This document shows, in pieces, positions 43,533 through 50,555 of a stretch of DNA of 50,555 nucleotides. The translations under genes were made by a program, and so were the position numbers. The notes under the pieces were generated by a model. The model was not told the origin of the DNA and did not search any database. It saw only the letters and a program-made list of their open reading frames with translations. The DNA is from Puerhibacterium puerhi (lineage in GTDB: Bacteria > Actinomycetota > Actinomycetes > Actinomycetales > Cellulomonadaceae): contig NZ_WUWN01000022.1 of the NCBI RefSeq assembly GCF_009846865.1, positions 1-50,555 of the forward strand, in the 5' to 3' direction. Within the stretch, counting starts at the first letter, position 1. The number at the start of each line of letters is the position of its first letter.

Positions 43533-43877
43533 ATGCCTGACCGGTCCCTGCGCGGCATGAGCATCGGCGCGAAGAGCATGGAGTCGGACGAGGGTGTGGA
43601 CTTCGCCCCGCGGTTCCAGGCCTACTACGACTGCCCGAACGGGCACACCATCATCCTGCCCTTCTCCACCGACGCCGAGGTCCCGCCGGTGTGGGAGTGC
43701 CGCTGCGGCGCCGAGGCGCTGCTGCGCGACGCCGAGAAGCCCGAGCCGAAGGCCACCAAGCCGCAGCGCACCCACTGGGACATGCTCCTGGAGCGCCGCA
43801 CGGTCTCCGAGCTCGAGGAGCTGCTCGAGGAGCGCCTGGAGCTGCTGCGCGCCGGCAAGCTGCGCCGCGGCGCCTGA
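43533..43877 (+). CDS. rbpA: RNA polymerase-binding protein RbpA
   Basis: Actinobacteria-specific transcription factor that binds group 1/2 sigma factors and stabilises the open promoter complex. At 114 residues it has the expected parts: N-terminal tail (RSLRGMSIGAKSMESDEGVDF), core barrel with zinc-type residues (YDCPNGHTIILPFSTDAEVP and WECRCGAEALL), the basic linker (KPEPKATKPQRTHWDMLLERR) and the sigma-interaction domain (TVSELEELLEERLELLRAGKLRRG). ATG 43533 is preceded by AGGAGG at 5 nt. A strong terminator follows. Adjacent to ppm/lnt as in mycobacteria (Rv2050/Rv2051c). Confidence 0.97.
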   Translation: MPDRSLRGMSIGAKSMESDEGVDFAPRFQAYYDCPNGHTIILPFSTDAEVPPVWECRCGAEALLRDAEKPEPKATKPQRTHWDMLLERRTVSELEELLEERLELLRAGKLRRGA

Positions 43878-43939
43878 GCCGCACCACCCGAGCCGCACTA
43901 CCTGATCCGCACCGCGAAGCCACTCTCGCGACCCGATCC

Positions 43940-43978
43940 ACGACGAAGGCCGGCCCCGGCGGGGCCGGCCTTCGTCGT
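43940..43978. terminator. Perfect 18-bp terminator hairpin after rbpA
   Basis: Arms 43940-43957 and 43961-43978 are exact reverse complements around a GGC loop. It lies 62 bp after the rbpA stop and before the convergent ppm stop, so it probably ends both transcripts. Confidence 0.85.
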
Positions 43979-44018
43979 GCCGGGAGAACCGTGCCGGGAG
44001 AACCGTGCCGGGAGAACC
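43977..44018. repeat. Three 14-bp tandem repeats next to the rbpA terminator
   Basis: GTGCCGGGAGAACC is repeated exactly three times (43977-43990, 43991-44004, 44005-44018) followed by a partial unit. The first two bases overlap the terminator stem. Located between convergent rbpA and ppm; likely slippage-generated. Confidence 0.8.
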
Positions 44019-44044
44019 GTGCCCGGTGCGTCCTGCGGCGCGCC

Positions 44045-44815
44045 TCAGCGCCGCGCGGGCCGGCGCGCCCCGCCGACCAGGGCGCGCAGCTGCCGCCCGC
44101 GGTGCGCCAGCCCCCACGCGGTGGTCTTGGTCAGGGCCTCGGCCACGATGGCCCGGCTCATCTTCGACACGCCGGCCACCCGCTCGACGAACGTGATCGG
44201 CACCTCGACCACGTGCCCGCCGGTGCGCACCACGCGCCAGGTCATGTCCACCTGGAAGCAGTAGCCGTGCGACTCCACCGAGGCCAGGTCGATGCGGCGC
44301 AGGGTGTCGGCCGGGTAGGCGCGGAACCCGGCGGTCGCGTCCTTGACGCGCATGCCGAGCGCCAGGCGCACGTAGGTGTTGCCGCCGCGCGAGAGCAGCT
44401 CGCGGTACCAGGGCCAGTTGACGACGCTGCCGCCGCGCACCCACCGCGAGCCCACGACGAGGTCGGGCCGGTCCGGCTGCGCGGCGCGCGCCAGCAGCCG
44501 GGGCAGGTCCACGGCGCGGTGGGAGCCGTCGGCGTCCATCTCCACCAGCACGTCGTAGCCGCGCTCGAGCCCCCAGCCGAACCCGGCGACGTAGGCCGCG
44601 CCGAGCCCGCCCTTGCCCTGGCGGTGCAGGACGTGCACGGCCGGGTCGGCCGCGGCGAACGCGTCGGCGACCTCGCCCGTGCCGTCCGGCGAGGCGTCGT
44701 CGACCACGAGCACGTCGACGCCCGGCACGTGCTCGCGCAGCGCTGCGAGCGTGGCCGGCAGCGACTCGCGCTCGTCGTAGGTGGGCACGACGACGAGGGT
44801 GCGGGGGGCGCTCAC
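44045..44815 (-). CDS. Polyprenol monophosphomannose synthase (GT2 family)
   Basis: Transfers mannose from GDP-mannose to polyprenyl phosphate on the cytoplasmic membrane face, feeding lipoglycan and protein mannosylation. A 256-residue GT2 glycosyltransferase with LVVVPTYDERESLPATLAAL, the DxD-type site VEMDADGSH, VVGSRWVRGGSVVNWPWYRELLSRGGNTYVR in pieces, and GYCFQVDMTWR, as in the Ppm1 catalytic domain. In mycobacteria this domain is fused to Lnt; here it is a separate protein whose GTG start (44815) overlaps the lnt stop by 4 bp. The basic C terminus may contact the membrane. Confidence 0.92.
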   Translation of the reverse strand: MSAPRTLVVVPTYDERESLPATLAALREHVPGVDVLVVDDASPDGTGEVADAFAAADPAVHVLHRQGKGGLGAAYVAGFGWGLERGYDVLVEMDADGSHRAVDLPRLLARAAQPDRPDLVVGSRWVRGGSVVNWPWYRELLSRGGNTYVRLALGMRVKDATAGFRAYPADTLRRIDLASVESHGYCFQVDMTWRVVRTGGHVVEVPITFVERVAGVSKMSRAIVAEALTKTTAWGLAHRGRQLRALVGGARRPARR

Positions 44816-46614
44816 GCCGCCGCGTCCGTCCGCGTGGCGTCCGCCCGCCGCCGGCGCGCGTCGCGCACGCCGACGACCAGGCCGGTGGCGGCGAGCAGCG
44901 CGCCCGCGGCGCTGACGACCCAGCCGGGCCAGTAGCCGGCGACGACGGCGGGCGTCAGCGTGGTGCGCAGCGGCAGCCGGGCGGCGATCTGGTCGGCGGT
45001 GAACAGGCCCGTGCGGGCCACCAGCGTGCCGTCCGGCGCGACGACGCCCGAGACGCCCACGGTGGAGACCTGGACGGCGGCGCGGCCGGTGGTGATGGCC
45101 TGCAGGCGGGTCATCGCCAGCTGCTGGGTGGACTCGGCCGTCAGGCCGAAGGACGCGTTGTTCGTGGGGACCACCAGCGCCTGGGCGCCGCGCAGCACGG
45201 CGTCGCGCAGGATCTCGTCGTAGGCCACCTCGAAGCAGATGGCCGTGCCGAGCCGGACGGTGCGGCCCAGCCGCTCGGACGGCACGTCGACCACGGGCGG
45301 GTTGACCGCCGCGATCATGTCGGTGGACACGCGGTCGACCTGGTCGCTGAACAGCCGCACGAACGACCGCAGGGGGATGTACTCCCCGAACGGCGCGGGG
45401 TGCTGCTTGGCGTACCGGTCGATCACCCCGGCGCCGTCCTGCCACAGCAGCAGCACGTTGTAGCGGCCTCCGGTCTCGGGGAACTCCTGGGCGCCGACGA
45501 GGACGGGCGCGCCGGCGTCGGCCGAGGCGGCGTCGAGCGCGGCGGCGACGTCGGGGGCCTCCTGCGGGTCGAGGTCGGAGCCGTTCTCGGGCCACAGCAC
45601 GACGTCGAGCCGCTGGTCGGCCGCGGCGTCCGCCCCGTGGGTCGCGGCGAGCACCGCGGTGCCCGCCAGGTGGTTGTTCAGCACCTCCGCGCGGTTGGCG
45701 AAGGACCCCAGGCCCGGCTCGTCCACGTCGCCCTGCACGGCGCCGACCTGCAGCACGCCCGCCTGGGCGGTGGCGGTGCCGGCGTCCACGAAGCGCGACC
45801 GGTCCGGGGCCGTCACCGCGGCGGTGACGGGCGGGGACGGCACCGGGGTCGTGGCGTCGTCGTGCGGCAGCGGCAGGCCCTGCGGCCCGACCAGGAGCAC
45901 GGCCCCGGCAGCCGCGGCGCCGACGGCGCCGACGAGGGCGCGGCGGCGTGCCGCCCCGTCGGGGGTGCGGACCGCCGCGCCCGTGCGGCGCACCAGGACG
46001 GCCAGCAGCACGCCGGCGGCGGCGAGCAGGAACGTCACCAGGACCGTGCCGCCGAGCCAGGCGGCGCGCCCGGTGGGCGCCGCGGCGACCGACCAGGCCA
46101 GGCGGCCCCACGGGAAGCCGCCGAACGGCCACTCCGAGCGCCACTGCTCCACGGCGGTCCAGACGGCGGCGAAGGCGGCCACGTGGGCGGCGGTGCCGGC
46201 GACGCCGCGCGCCCGGCGGATCGCCGGCAGGCGCCGGGCCCAGGTCCACAGCACGCCGAACACACCGACGAAGAGCGCCTCGACCAGGCTCAGCGCGACC
46301 CAGGGCACCGTGTCGGTGGCCTCGTTCGCCCACCACAGGTGCGACAGGAAGAACACCGCACCGGTGAGCGATCCCACCAGGAGGTTCCACCCCGCGCCGT
46401 CGCGGCGCAGCGCGGCGTGCAGCAGCGCCACGCCCACGACGGCCAGGGGCCACACGCCCGCGTCCGGGAAGGCCGCCCACAGGCACGCGCCGGCGGCCAC
46501 CGCGAGCAGCAGCGTCACGGGCCGGGCCGCCCAGAACGACGTGTCGTCCGGGGCGGTGCCGGCGGGTCCCGCCGTGCGGGGGGCGCGCCGGTCGTGGGGG
46601 TCGGGTCGCAGCAC
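44812..46614 (-). CDS. lnt: Apolipoprotein N-acyltransferase
   Basis: Adds the third acyl chain to the N-terminal cysteine of lipoproteins. The N-terminal part has about seven hydrophobic helices (from PVTLLLAVAAGACLWAAF onward); the periplasmic nitrilase domain has the catalytic triad Glu in LWPENGSD, Lys in YAKQHPAPFGEYIP and Cys in AICFEVAYDEI; a last helix lies near the C terminus (WVVSAAGALLAATGLVVGV). Length of 600 aa is slightly above average. The GTG at 46614 is supported by a TACGCT -10 box ending 6 nt before it. It is overlapped by ppm, a split version of the mycobacterial Lnt-Ppm fusion. Confidence 0.93.
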   Translation of the reverse strand: MLRPDPHDRRAPRTAGPAGTAPDDTSFWAARPVTLLLAVAAGACLWAAFPDAGVWPLAVVGVALLHAALRRDGAGWNLLVGSLTGAVFFLSHLWWANEATDTVPWVALSLVEALFVGVFGVLWTWARRLPAIRRARGVAGTAAHVAAFAAVWTAVEQWRSEWPFGGFPWGRLAWSVAAAPTGRAAWLGGTVLVTFLLAAAGVLLAVLVRRTGAAVRTPDGAARRRALVGAVGAAAAGAVLLVGPQGLPLPHDDATTPVPSPPVTAAVTAPDRSRFVDAGTATAQAGVLQVGAVQGDVDEPGLGSFANRAEVLNNHLAGTAVLAATHGADAAADQRLDVVLWPENGSDLDPQEAPDVAAALDAASADAGAPVLVGAQEFPETGGRYNVLLLWQDGAGVIDRYAKQHPAPFGEYIPLRSFVRLFSDQVDRVSTDMIAAVNPPVVDVPSERLGRTVRLGTAICFEVAYDEILRDAVLRGAQALVVPTNNASFGLTAESTQQLAMTRLQAITTGRAAVQVSTVGVSGVVAPDGTLVARTGLFTADQIAARLPLRTTLTPAVVAGYWPGWVVSAAGALLAATGLVVGVRDARRRRADATRTDAAA

Positions 46615-46620
46615 GCGGGA

Positions 46621-46626
46621 AGCGTA
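46621..46626 (-). promoter_or_regulatory. -10 element giving a probably leaderless lnt mRNA
   Basis: TACGCT on the - strand ends 6 nt before GTG 46614. It supports the chosen lnt start over the much longer noncoding upstream frame. Confidence 0.55.
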
Positions 46627-46697
46627 CGCGACCTGGCTGGACGTGGGCTCGGACGTGGGCCCGCCCGGGCGGCCCGGCACCGGGCCGGGCGCGCCGC

Positions 46698-48353
46698 TCA
46701 CGCGAACGTGTCGAACAGCGGGACCCCGTCGCGGGCGGTGTGCAGGCACACCGGCTCGGGGGCGCCGGGCGCCAGGTCGGGCAGCACCGGCTGGCCGGCG
46801 CGGGCCTCCTCGCTCCACGACGACAGGCCGCGCCCGGAGCTCTGCACCACGTACGCGTCGGAGCGCCAGACCGCGAGGTGGGCCGGGGCGCCGACGCGCA
46901 GCTCGCCGGCGTGGTCGGCGCCGGCCAGGCGCCAGCCGCCGCGGGTGTGGGCGCGGAACGCGGCGCGGGCGGACAGCCGCTGCGTCTCGTCGGTGTGGGT
47001 CAGCGCGGCGCGCACGGCCTGCCACGGGTCCAGCGGCGTCGCCGGGGCGTCGGAGCCGAACGCCAGCGGGATGCCGGCCGACTGCAGGTCGGCGAACGGC
47101 GCCATGTTCTCCGCGCGGGGCGCACCGAGCCGGGTCGCGTACAGGCCGTCCGGGCCGCCCCACGCCGCCGCGTGCGCGGGCTGCACGGACAGCGACACCC
47201 CGTGCAGCAGCAGCGTGGCCAGGGCGGAGGCGTCGACGAACGGCGCGTGCTCCACCCGGTGGCGCCCCGCGCGCAGGGGCCCGGCGCCCAGGCGCTCGGC
47301 GGCGGCCTCGAGCCCGGCCACGAGCTCGTCCATGGCGCGGTCGCCGGCGACGTGGAACCCGGCCTGCACGCCGACGGCGGAGACGGCCGCCAGGTGCGCG
47401 GCGACCTGCTCGGCGCTCAGCGCCAGGGTGCCGCGGGGGTCCGGGCCCGCCGCGCTCGCCACGACGTCGGCGTACGGCTGGCGCAGCGCCGCCGTGTGCG
47501 CCGCGATCGACCCGTCCACCGCGATGTCGCCGGCGATGCCGCGCAGGAACGGCAGGTCGGCCAGCAGGGCGCGCGCGTCGTCCTCGGACGCGCACAGCTC
47601 CCCCCGGTAGGCCACGACGAGCGGCAGGCCGCCGGCGGGGTCGGCGCCCAGGTCCACCAGCTCGCGCAGCCCGGCGCGGGTGTCGGTGTGCGGGGTGCTC
47701 ATCTCGTGCACCGCGGCGATGCCGAGCCGGGCCGCCCGCTCCAGCGCGCGGCGGTAGGCGCGGGTGCGCCGCTGCGGGGGCAGGTCCTGCGCGACGGCGC
47801 GCACGGCGGCCAGGGCCTCCCCCACGACCAGCCCGGAGGCGTCCCAGCCGGGGACGCGCTCCGCCCCCGCCGCGGCGGCCAGCGACGTCGAGACGGCCGC
47901 CGCGTGCAGGCCGGCGTGCGCGGCGTAGACGGGCCGCCCGCCGCACGCCGCGTCGAGGTCCTCACGGGTCAGCGGGGCGCGCTCCGGCCAGGCCCGCTCG
48001 TCCCAGCCTGCGGCCAGCAGCACCTCGTCGCCGGCCGGGTCCGCGGCCGCCAGGGCCCGCGCGGCGGCCGCCAGCGCGTCCAGGGCGGCGGCCCGCGTGG
48101 GTGCCGCGGCCGCGCCCAGGTCCACCGACTCCAGCGCCAGCCCGGTCTCGAGCACGTGCACGTGGGCGTCCACGAACGCCGGCGCCACGAGCGCGCCGTC
48201 CAGGTCGATCACCCGGTCGGCCCGGGCCGCCAGCCCGGCCGCCGTGTCCTCCGCGCCGAGCCAGGCGACCACGCCGTCGTCGACGAGCAACGCCTCCGCG
48301 AACGGGTCGGCGGACGAGTGGATGACACCGTTGCGGTACAGGGTCGAGGTCAC
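46698..48353 (-). CDS. YtcJ-like amidohydrolase
   Basis: A 551-residue metal-dependent amidohydrolase. The metal motif APAFVDAHVHVLETG follows a small beta-sandwich (LYRNGVIHSSADPFAEALLVDDG); other conserved parts are QAGFHVAGDRAMDELV, GRHRVEHAPFVDASALATLLLHGVSLSVQPAH in pieces, and PLAFGSDAPATPLDPWQAVRAALTHTDE with the catalytic Asp. This matches the YtcJ/N-substituted formamide deformylase group; the actual substrate is unknown. GTG 48353 is preceded by a TAGAGT -10 box at 6 nt, indicating a leaderless message. A 144-bp gap separates it from the helicase. Confidence 0.9.
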   Translation of the reverse strand: MTSTLYRNGVIHSSADPFAEALLVDDGVVAWLGAEDTAAGLAARADRVIDLDGALVAPAFVDAHVHVLETGLALESVDLGAAAAPTRAAALDALAAAARALAAADPAGDEVLLAAGWDERAWPERAPLTREDLDAACGGRPVYAAHAGLHAAAVSTSLAAAAGAERVPGWDASGLVVGEALAAVRAVAQDLPPQRRTRAYRRALERAARLGIAAVHEMSTPHTDTRAGLRELVDLGADPAGGLPLVVAYRGELCASEDDARALLADLPFLRGIAGDIAVDGSIAAHTAALRQPYADVVASAAGPDPRGTLALSAEQVAAHLAAVSAVGVQAGFHVAGDRAMDELVAGLEAAAERLGAGPLRAGRHRVEHAPFVDASALATLLLHGVSLSVQPAHAAAWGGPDGLYATRLGAPRAENMAPFADLQSAGIPLAFGSDAPATPLDPWQAVRAALTHTDETQRLSARAAFRAHTRGGWRLAGADHAGELRVGAPAHLAVWRSDAYVVQSSGRGLSSWSEEARAGQPVLPDLAPGAPEPVCLHTARDGVPLFDTFA

Positions 48354-48359
48354 GGGCCG

Positions 48360-48365
48360 ACTCTA
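48360..48365 (-). promoter_or_regulatory. -10 element giving a probably leaderless amidohydrolase mRNA
   Basis: TAGAGT on the - strand ends 6 nt before GTG 48353, with no ribosome-binding site. Confidence 0.6.
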
Positions 48366-48442
48366 GGGCACCCCGGCCGGCTCCCCGCCGGTGAGCAGCG
48401 GGTTCTCAGCCGGCGGTCGGCCGGCTCGCACGCCGTCCCCCG

Positions 48443-48490
48443 CGCTGTGCCGACCGCTGTGCCGACCGCTGTGCCGACCGCTGTGCCGAC
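48443..48490. repeat. Four 12-bp tandem repeats downstream of the helicase gene
   Basis: CGCTGTGCCGAC is repeated exactly four times and ends 7 bp before the helicase stop codon (48498-48500), outside the reading frame. Probably a variable-number tandem repeat. Confidence 0.85.
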
Positions 48491-48497
48491 CGCCGCC

Positions 48498-50555
48498 TCA
48501 CACGCTGGAGTAGGCGACGACGCCGCGCAGCACGGCGTCCTGCGCCTTGCGCGCCGCCGACCGCAGCGCCGGGCGGGGCGCGGCCTGCGCGAGCTGGTCG
48601 AGCACGTCCACCACCTGCTTGCACCAGCGCACGAAGTCGCCGGCGGCGATGTCAGTGCCCCGCAGCACGGCGTCCAGGCCCTTGCCGGACGCCCAGCGGT
48701 GCACCGGGGCGACCAGGCCGAGGTCGATCTCCCCGGTGGCGTCCAGCGCGTGCGTCTCCTCCAGGTCCGTCACCTCCGACCACACCCGCACCGTGGCGTC
48801 CAGGGCCTGCGCCAGCCGGCCGTGCGGCCCGCCCGGCACGTACGGGTCCGTGGCCTCCTCGCGGCGCCCGGAGTACACGACCGTGGACACGGCGGCCGCC
48901 AGCCCGGCCGGGTCCAGCCCGTCCCACACCCCGCGGCGCAGGCACTCGGCGAGCAGCAGGTCGCTCTCGGCGTACAGCCGCCGCAGCCACCGCCCGTCCG
49001 TGGTGACCCGCAGGCCCGCCGCACGCTCGGCAGAGCCCTCCACGCGCTCCAGGTAGCCCAGGGTGAGCAGCACCTCGCACGTGCGGTCGAACGTGCGGGC
49101 CACCGACCCGGTCCGGTTCGCGATCCGGGACACCAGCCGGTCGTGCTCGGCCTTGAGCCGGTCCCACCGCTCCGCCCAGCGGGCGTGGTCGTCGCGCTCG
49201 GGGCACGCGTGGCACGGGTGCGCCCGCAGCGCGGCCCGCAGGCCCTGCAGCTGCCGGTCGCTCGCGGCGTCGCTGCGGCGGCCGGGCCCGTGGCCGGGGC
49301 GCGGCGCTCGCGGCCCGCGGCCCGTGCCGGCGTCGTCGCGGAACGCGCCGAGCGCGTTGCGCATGCTGGACGCCAGGTCGCGCCGCGCGTCCGGGCGCCG
49401 GGCGTTGAACGCCTTGGGGATCTTGACCCGGGTGACCACGTCGACGCCGCCGGGGGCGTCGGCGAGCGTGAGCTTCTTGACCTGGCGCTCCTGGGTGAGC
49501 ACGGTGGGCCGCGGCCCGTCGAACCCGCGCTCGTCCTGGCCCGGGTCCAGCACGACGACGTAGCCGCGCCGCCGTCCGCTGGGCACCTCGACGACGTCGC
49601 CGCGCTTGAGCTTCTCGAACGAGGCTACGGCCTCGGCGCGGCGCTTGCCGGAGGCGGCGCGGGACAGCTCCTTCTCCCGCTCGCCGATCTGCCGGCGCAG
49701 GTCCATGTACTGGGCGAAGTCGCCCTTGTCGCACGTCATGGCCTGGGCGTACCCGTCGAGCGCCTCGGCGTGCGCCTGGGCCTGCTTGGCCAGGCCGACC
49801 ACGCCCCGGTCGGCCTGGAACTGGGCGAACGACGTCTCGAGCACCTCGCGGGCGCGGTCGCGCCCCACCTGGGCCACGAGGTTGACGGCCATGTTGTAGG
49901 TGGGCCGGAAGCTCGAGCGCAGCGGGTACAGGCGGCGGGAGGCGAGGCCGGCCAGGGCCACGGGGTCCAGGCCGGTGTGGTCGACGACGACGGCGTGCCC
50001 CTCGACGTCGATCCCGCGGCGCCCGGCGCGCCCGGTGAGCTGGGTGTACTCCCCCGGCGTGACGGGCTGGTGGGCGCTGCCGTCCCACTTGACGAGCTTC
50101 TCCAGCACCACGGAGCGGGCGGGCATGTTGATCCCGAGCGCGAGCGTCTCGGTCGCGAACACGACCTTGACCAGGCCCCGGGCGAACAGCTCCTCGACGG
50201 TCTCCTTGAACACCGGCAGCAGGCCGGCGTGGTGCGCGGCGATGCCACGGGCCAGCGCCTGCTGCCAGGTCCAGTAGCCCAGCACGTCGAGGTCCTCGGG
50301 CGGGATGGTGGCGGTGCGCTCCTCGACCACCCGCCGGATCTCGGCCTCCTCCTGCGGCGAGGTGAGCCGCAGCCCGGCCTGCAGGCACTGCTGGACGGCG
50401 CCCTCGCAGCCGGCGCGGGAGAAGATGAAGTAGATGGCCGGCAGGAGCGCGTCGGCGTCGAGCGCGTCGACGACGGCGAAGCGCGGCGGCGTGCGCCGCT
50501 GCGGCGCCAGCCCGGCCGCGCCGGCCCCCCGCCGGGCGCGCGGGGCGACGCCGCG
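48498..50555 (-). CDS. Ski2-like DEAD/DEAH-box helicase (HelY-like), 5' part missing
   Basis: C-terminal 685 or so residues of a large superfamily-2 RNA helicase; the N-terminal part with Walker A and DEAD box lies beyond the window edge. Visible are PAIYFIFSRAGCEGA, AHHAGLLPVFKETVEELF, VVFATETLALGINMPARSVV, and motif VI QLTGRAGRRGIDVEG. Beyond the core come a beta-rich insert (GDVVEVPSGRRRGYVVVLDPG) and the helical DSHCT-type domain ending LDQLAQAAPRPALRSAARKAQDAVLRG in pieces. Four cysteine-type residues occur in HPCHACPERDDHARWAERW. The layout matches actinobacterial HelY. The frame is open to the window end. Confidence 0.92.
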   Translation of the reverse strand, partial: RGVAPRARRGAGAAGLAPQRRTPPRFAVVDALDADALLPAIYFIFSRAGCEGAVQQCLQAGLRLTSPQEEAEIRRVVEERTATIPPEDLDVLGYWTWQQALARGIAAHHAGLLPVFKETVEELFARGLVKVVFATETLALGINMPARSVVLEKLVKWDGSAHQPVTPGEYTQLTGRAGRRGIDVEGHAVVVDHTGLDPVALAGLASRRLYPLRSSFRPTYNMAVNLVAQVGRDRAREVLETSFAQFQADRGVVGLAKQAQAHAEALDGYAQAMTCDKGDFAQYMDLRRQIGEREKELSRAASGKRRAEAVASFEKLKRGDVVEVPSGRRRGYVVVLDPGQDERGFDGPRPTVLTQERQVKKLTLADAPGGVDVVTRVKIPKAFNARRPDARRDLASSMRNALGAFRDDAGTGRGPRAPRPGHGPGRRSDAASDRQLQGLRAALRAHPCHACPERDDHARWAERWDRLKAEHDRLVSRIANRTGSVARTFDRTCEVLLTLGYLERVEGSAERAAGLRVTTDGRWLRRLYAESDLLLAECLRRGVWDGLDPAGLAAAVSTVVYSGRREEATDPYVPGGPHGRLAQALDATVRVWSEVTDLEETHALDATGEIDLGLVAPVHRWASGKGLDAVLRGTDIAAGDFVRWCKQVVDVLDQLAQAAPRPALRSAARKAQDAVLRGVVAYSSV

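Overview
The window is a very GC-rich actinobacterial chromosome segment, most likely from Cellulomonadaceae or a close Micrococcales relative; the exact genus is a guess. Lineage evidence: the mihF-gmk-rpoZ-coaBC-metK-priA series, the pgsA/DUF881/sbp/DUF881/FHA/MerR/bifunctional-nuclease/MerR block known from mycobacteria (Rv1822-Rv1830 order), RbpA next to lnt/ppm, long-form HisG, and frequent GTG starts with 4-bp ATGA/GTGA overlaps.

Layout. 1-8.7 kb: a probable pyrF tail, a reverse-strand frameshifted membrane esterase, then mihF-gmk-rpoZ-coaBC-metK-priA-HAD (nucleotide, CoA and SAM synthesis, replication restart). 8.7-13 kb: a secreted VanY-type peptidase, fmt-rsmB, rpe and a terminator. 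13-16.9 kb: an FMN riboswitch and the complete riboflavin operon ribD-ribE-ribBA-ribH. 17-21 kb: hisE-hisG, a small PH-like membrane protein and a convergent DEAD-box RNA helicase. 21-27.8 kb: pgsA, the DUF881/Sbp membrane cluster, a GarA-like FHA protein, two MerR regulators, a bifunctional nuclease and an MBL-fold hydrolase. 27.8-31 kb: cardiolipin-synthase-like PLD, an Xer-type tyrosine recombinase and an 892-bp gene-free stretch. 31-38 kb: a UvrA-like ABC ATPase/P-loop kinase/SRPBCC operon, two acetyltransferases, a secreted wall-anchored-looking protein and a luciferase-like monooxygenase. 38-43 kb: RNase Z, the Lrp/ald pair and an FMN reductase/monooxygenase pair. 43-50.5 kb: rbpA, lnt-ppm, a YtcJ-like amidohydrolase and a Ski2-like helicase that runs off the edge.

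The main discovery is at 30,997-31,024: a 28-bp sequence matching the actinobacterial dif site (XerC/XerD chromosome-dimer resolution site), about 0.8 kb from an intact Xer-type recombinase gene. Gene orientation switches close to it: of the intact genes left of 27.77 kb about nine in ten are on the + strand, and right of it about four in five are on the - strand. Genes on both sides therefore point towards dif, as expected where two replication forks converge. I infer that the window spans the replication terminus.

A second pattern is transcriptional. At least eleven first-of-operon genes have a TAnnnT -10 hexamer ending 6-8 nt before the start codon, implying leaderless mRNAs; several genes with other promoter arrangements, and some downstream genes, have Shine-Dalgarno sequences instead. 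Other points of interest are a riboswitch leader with a repeated CCGGAGCAC element and a hairpin over the ribD ribosome-binding site, paired MerR-box-like repeats, and a homopolymer frameshift in the esterase.
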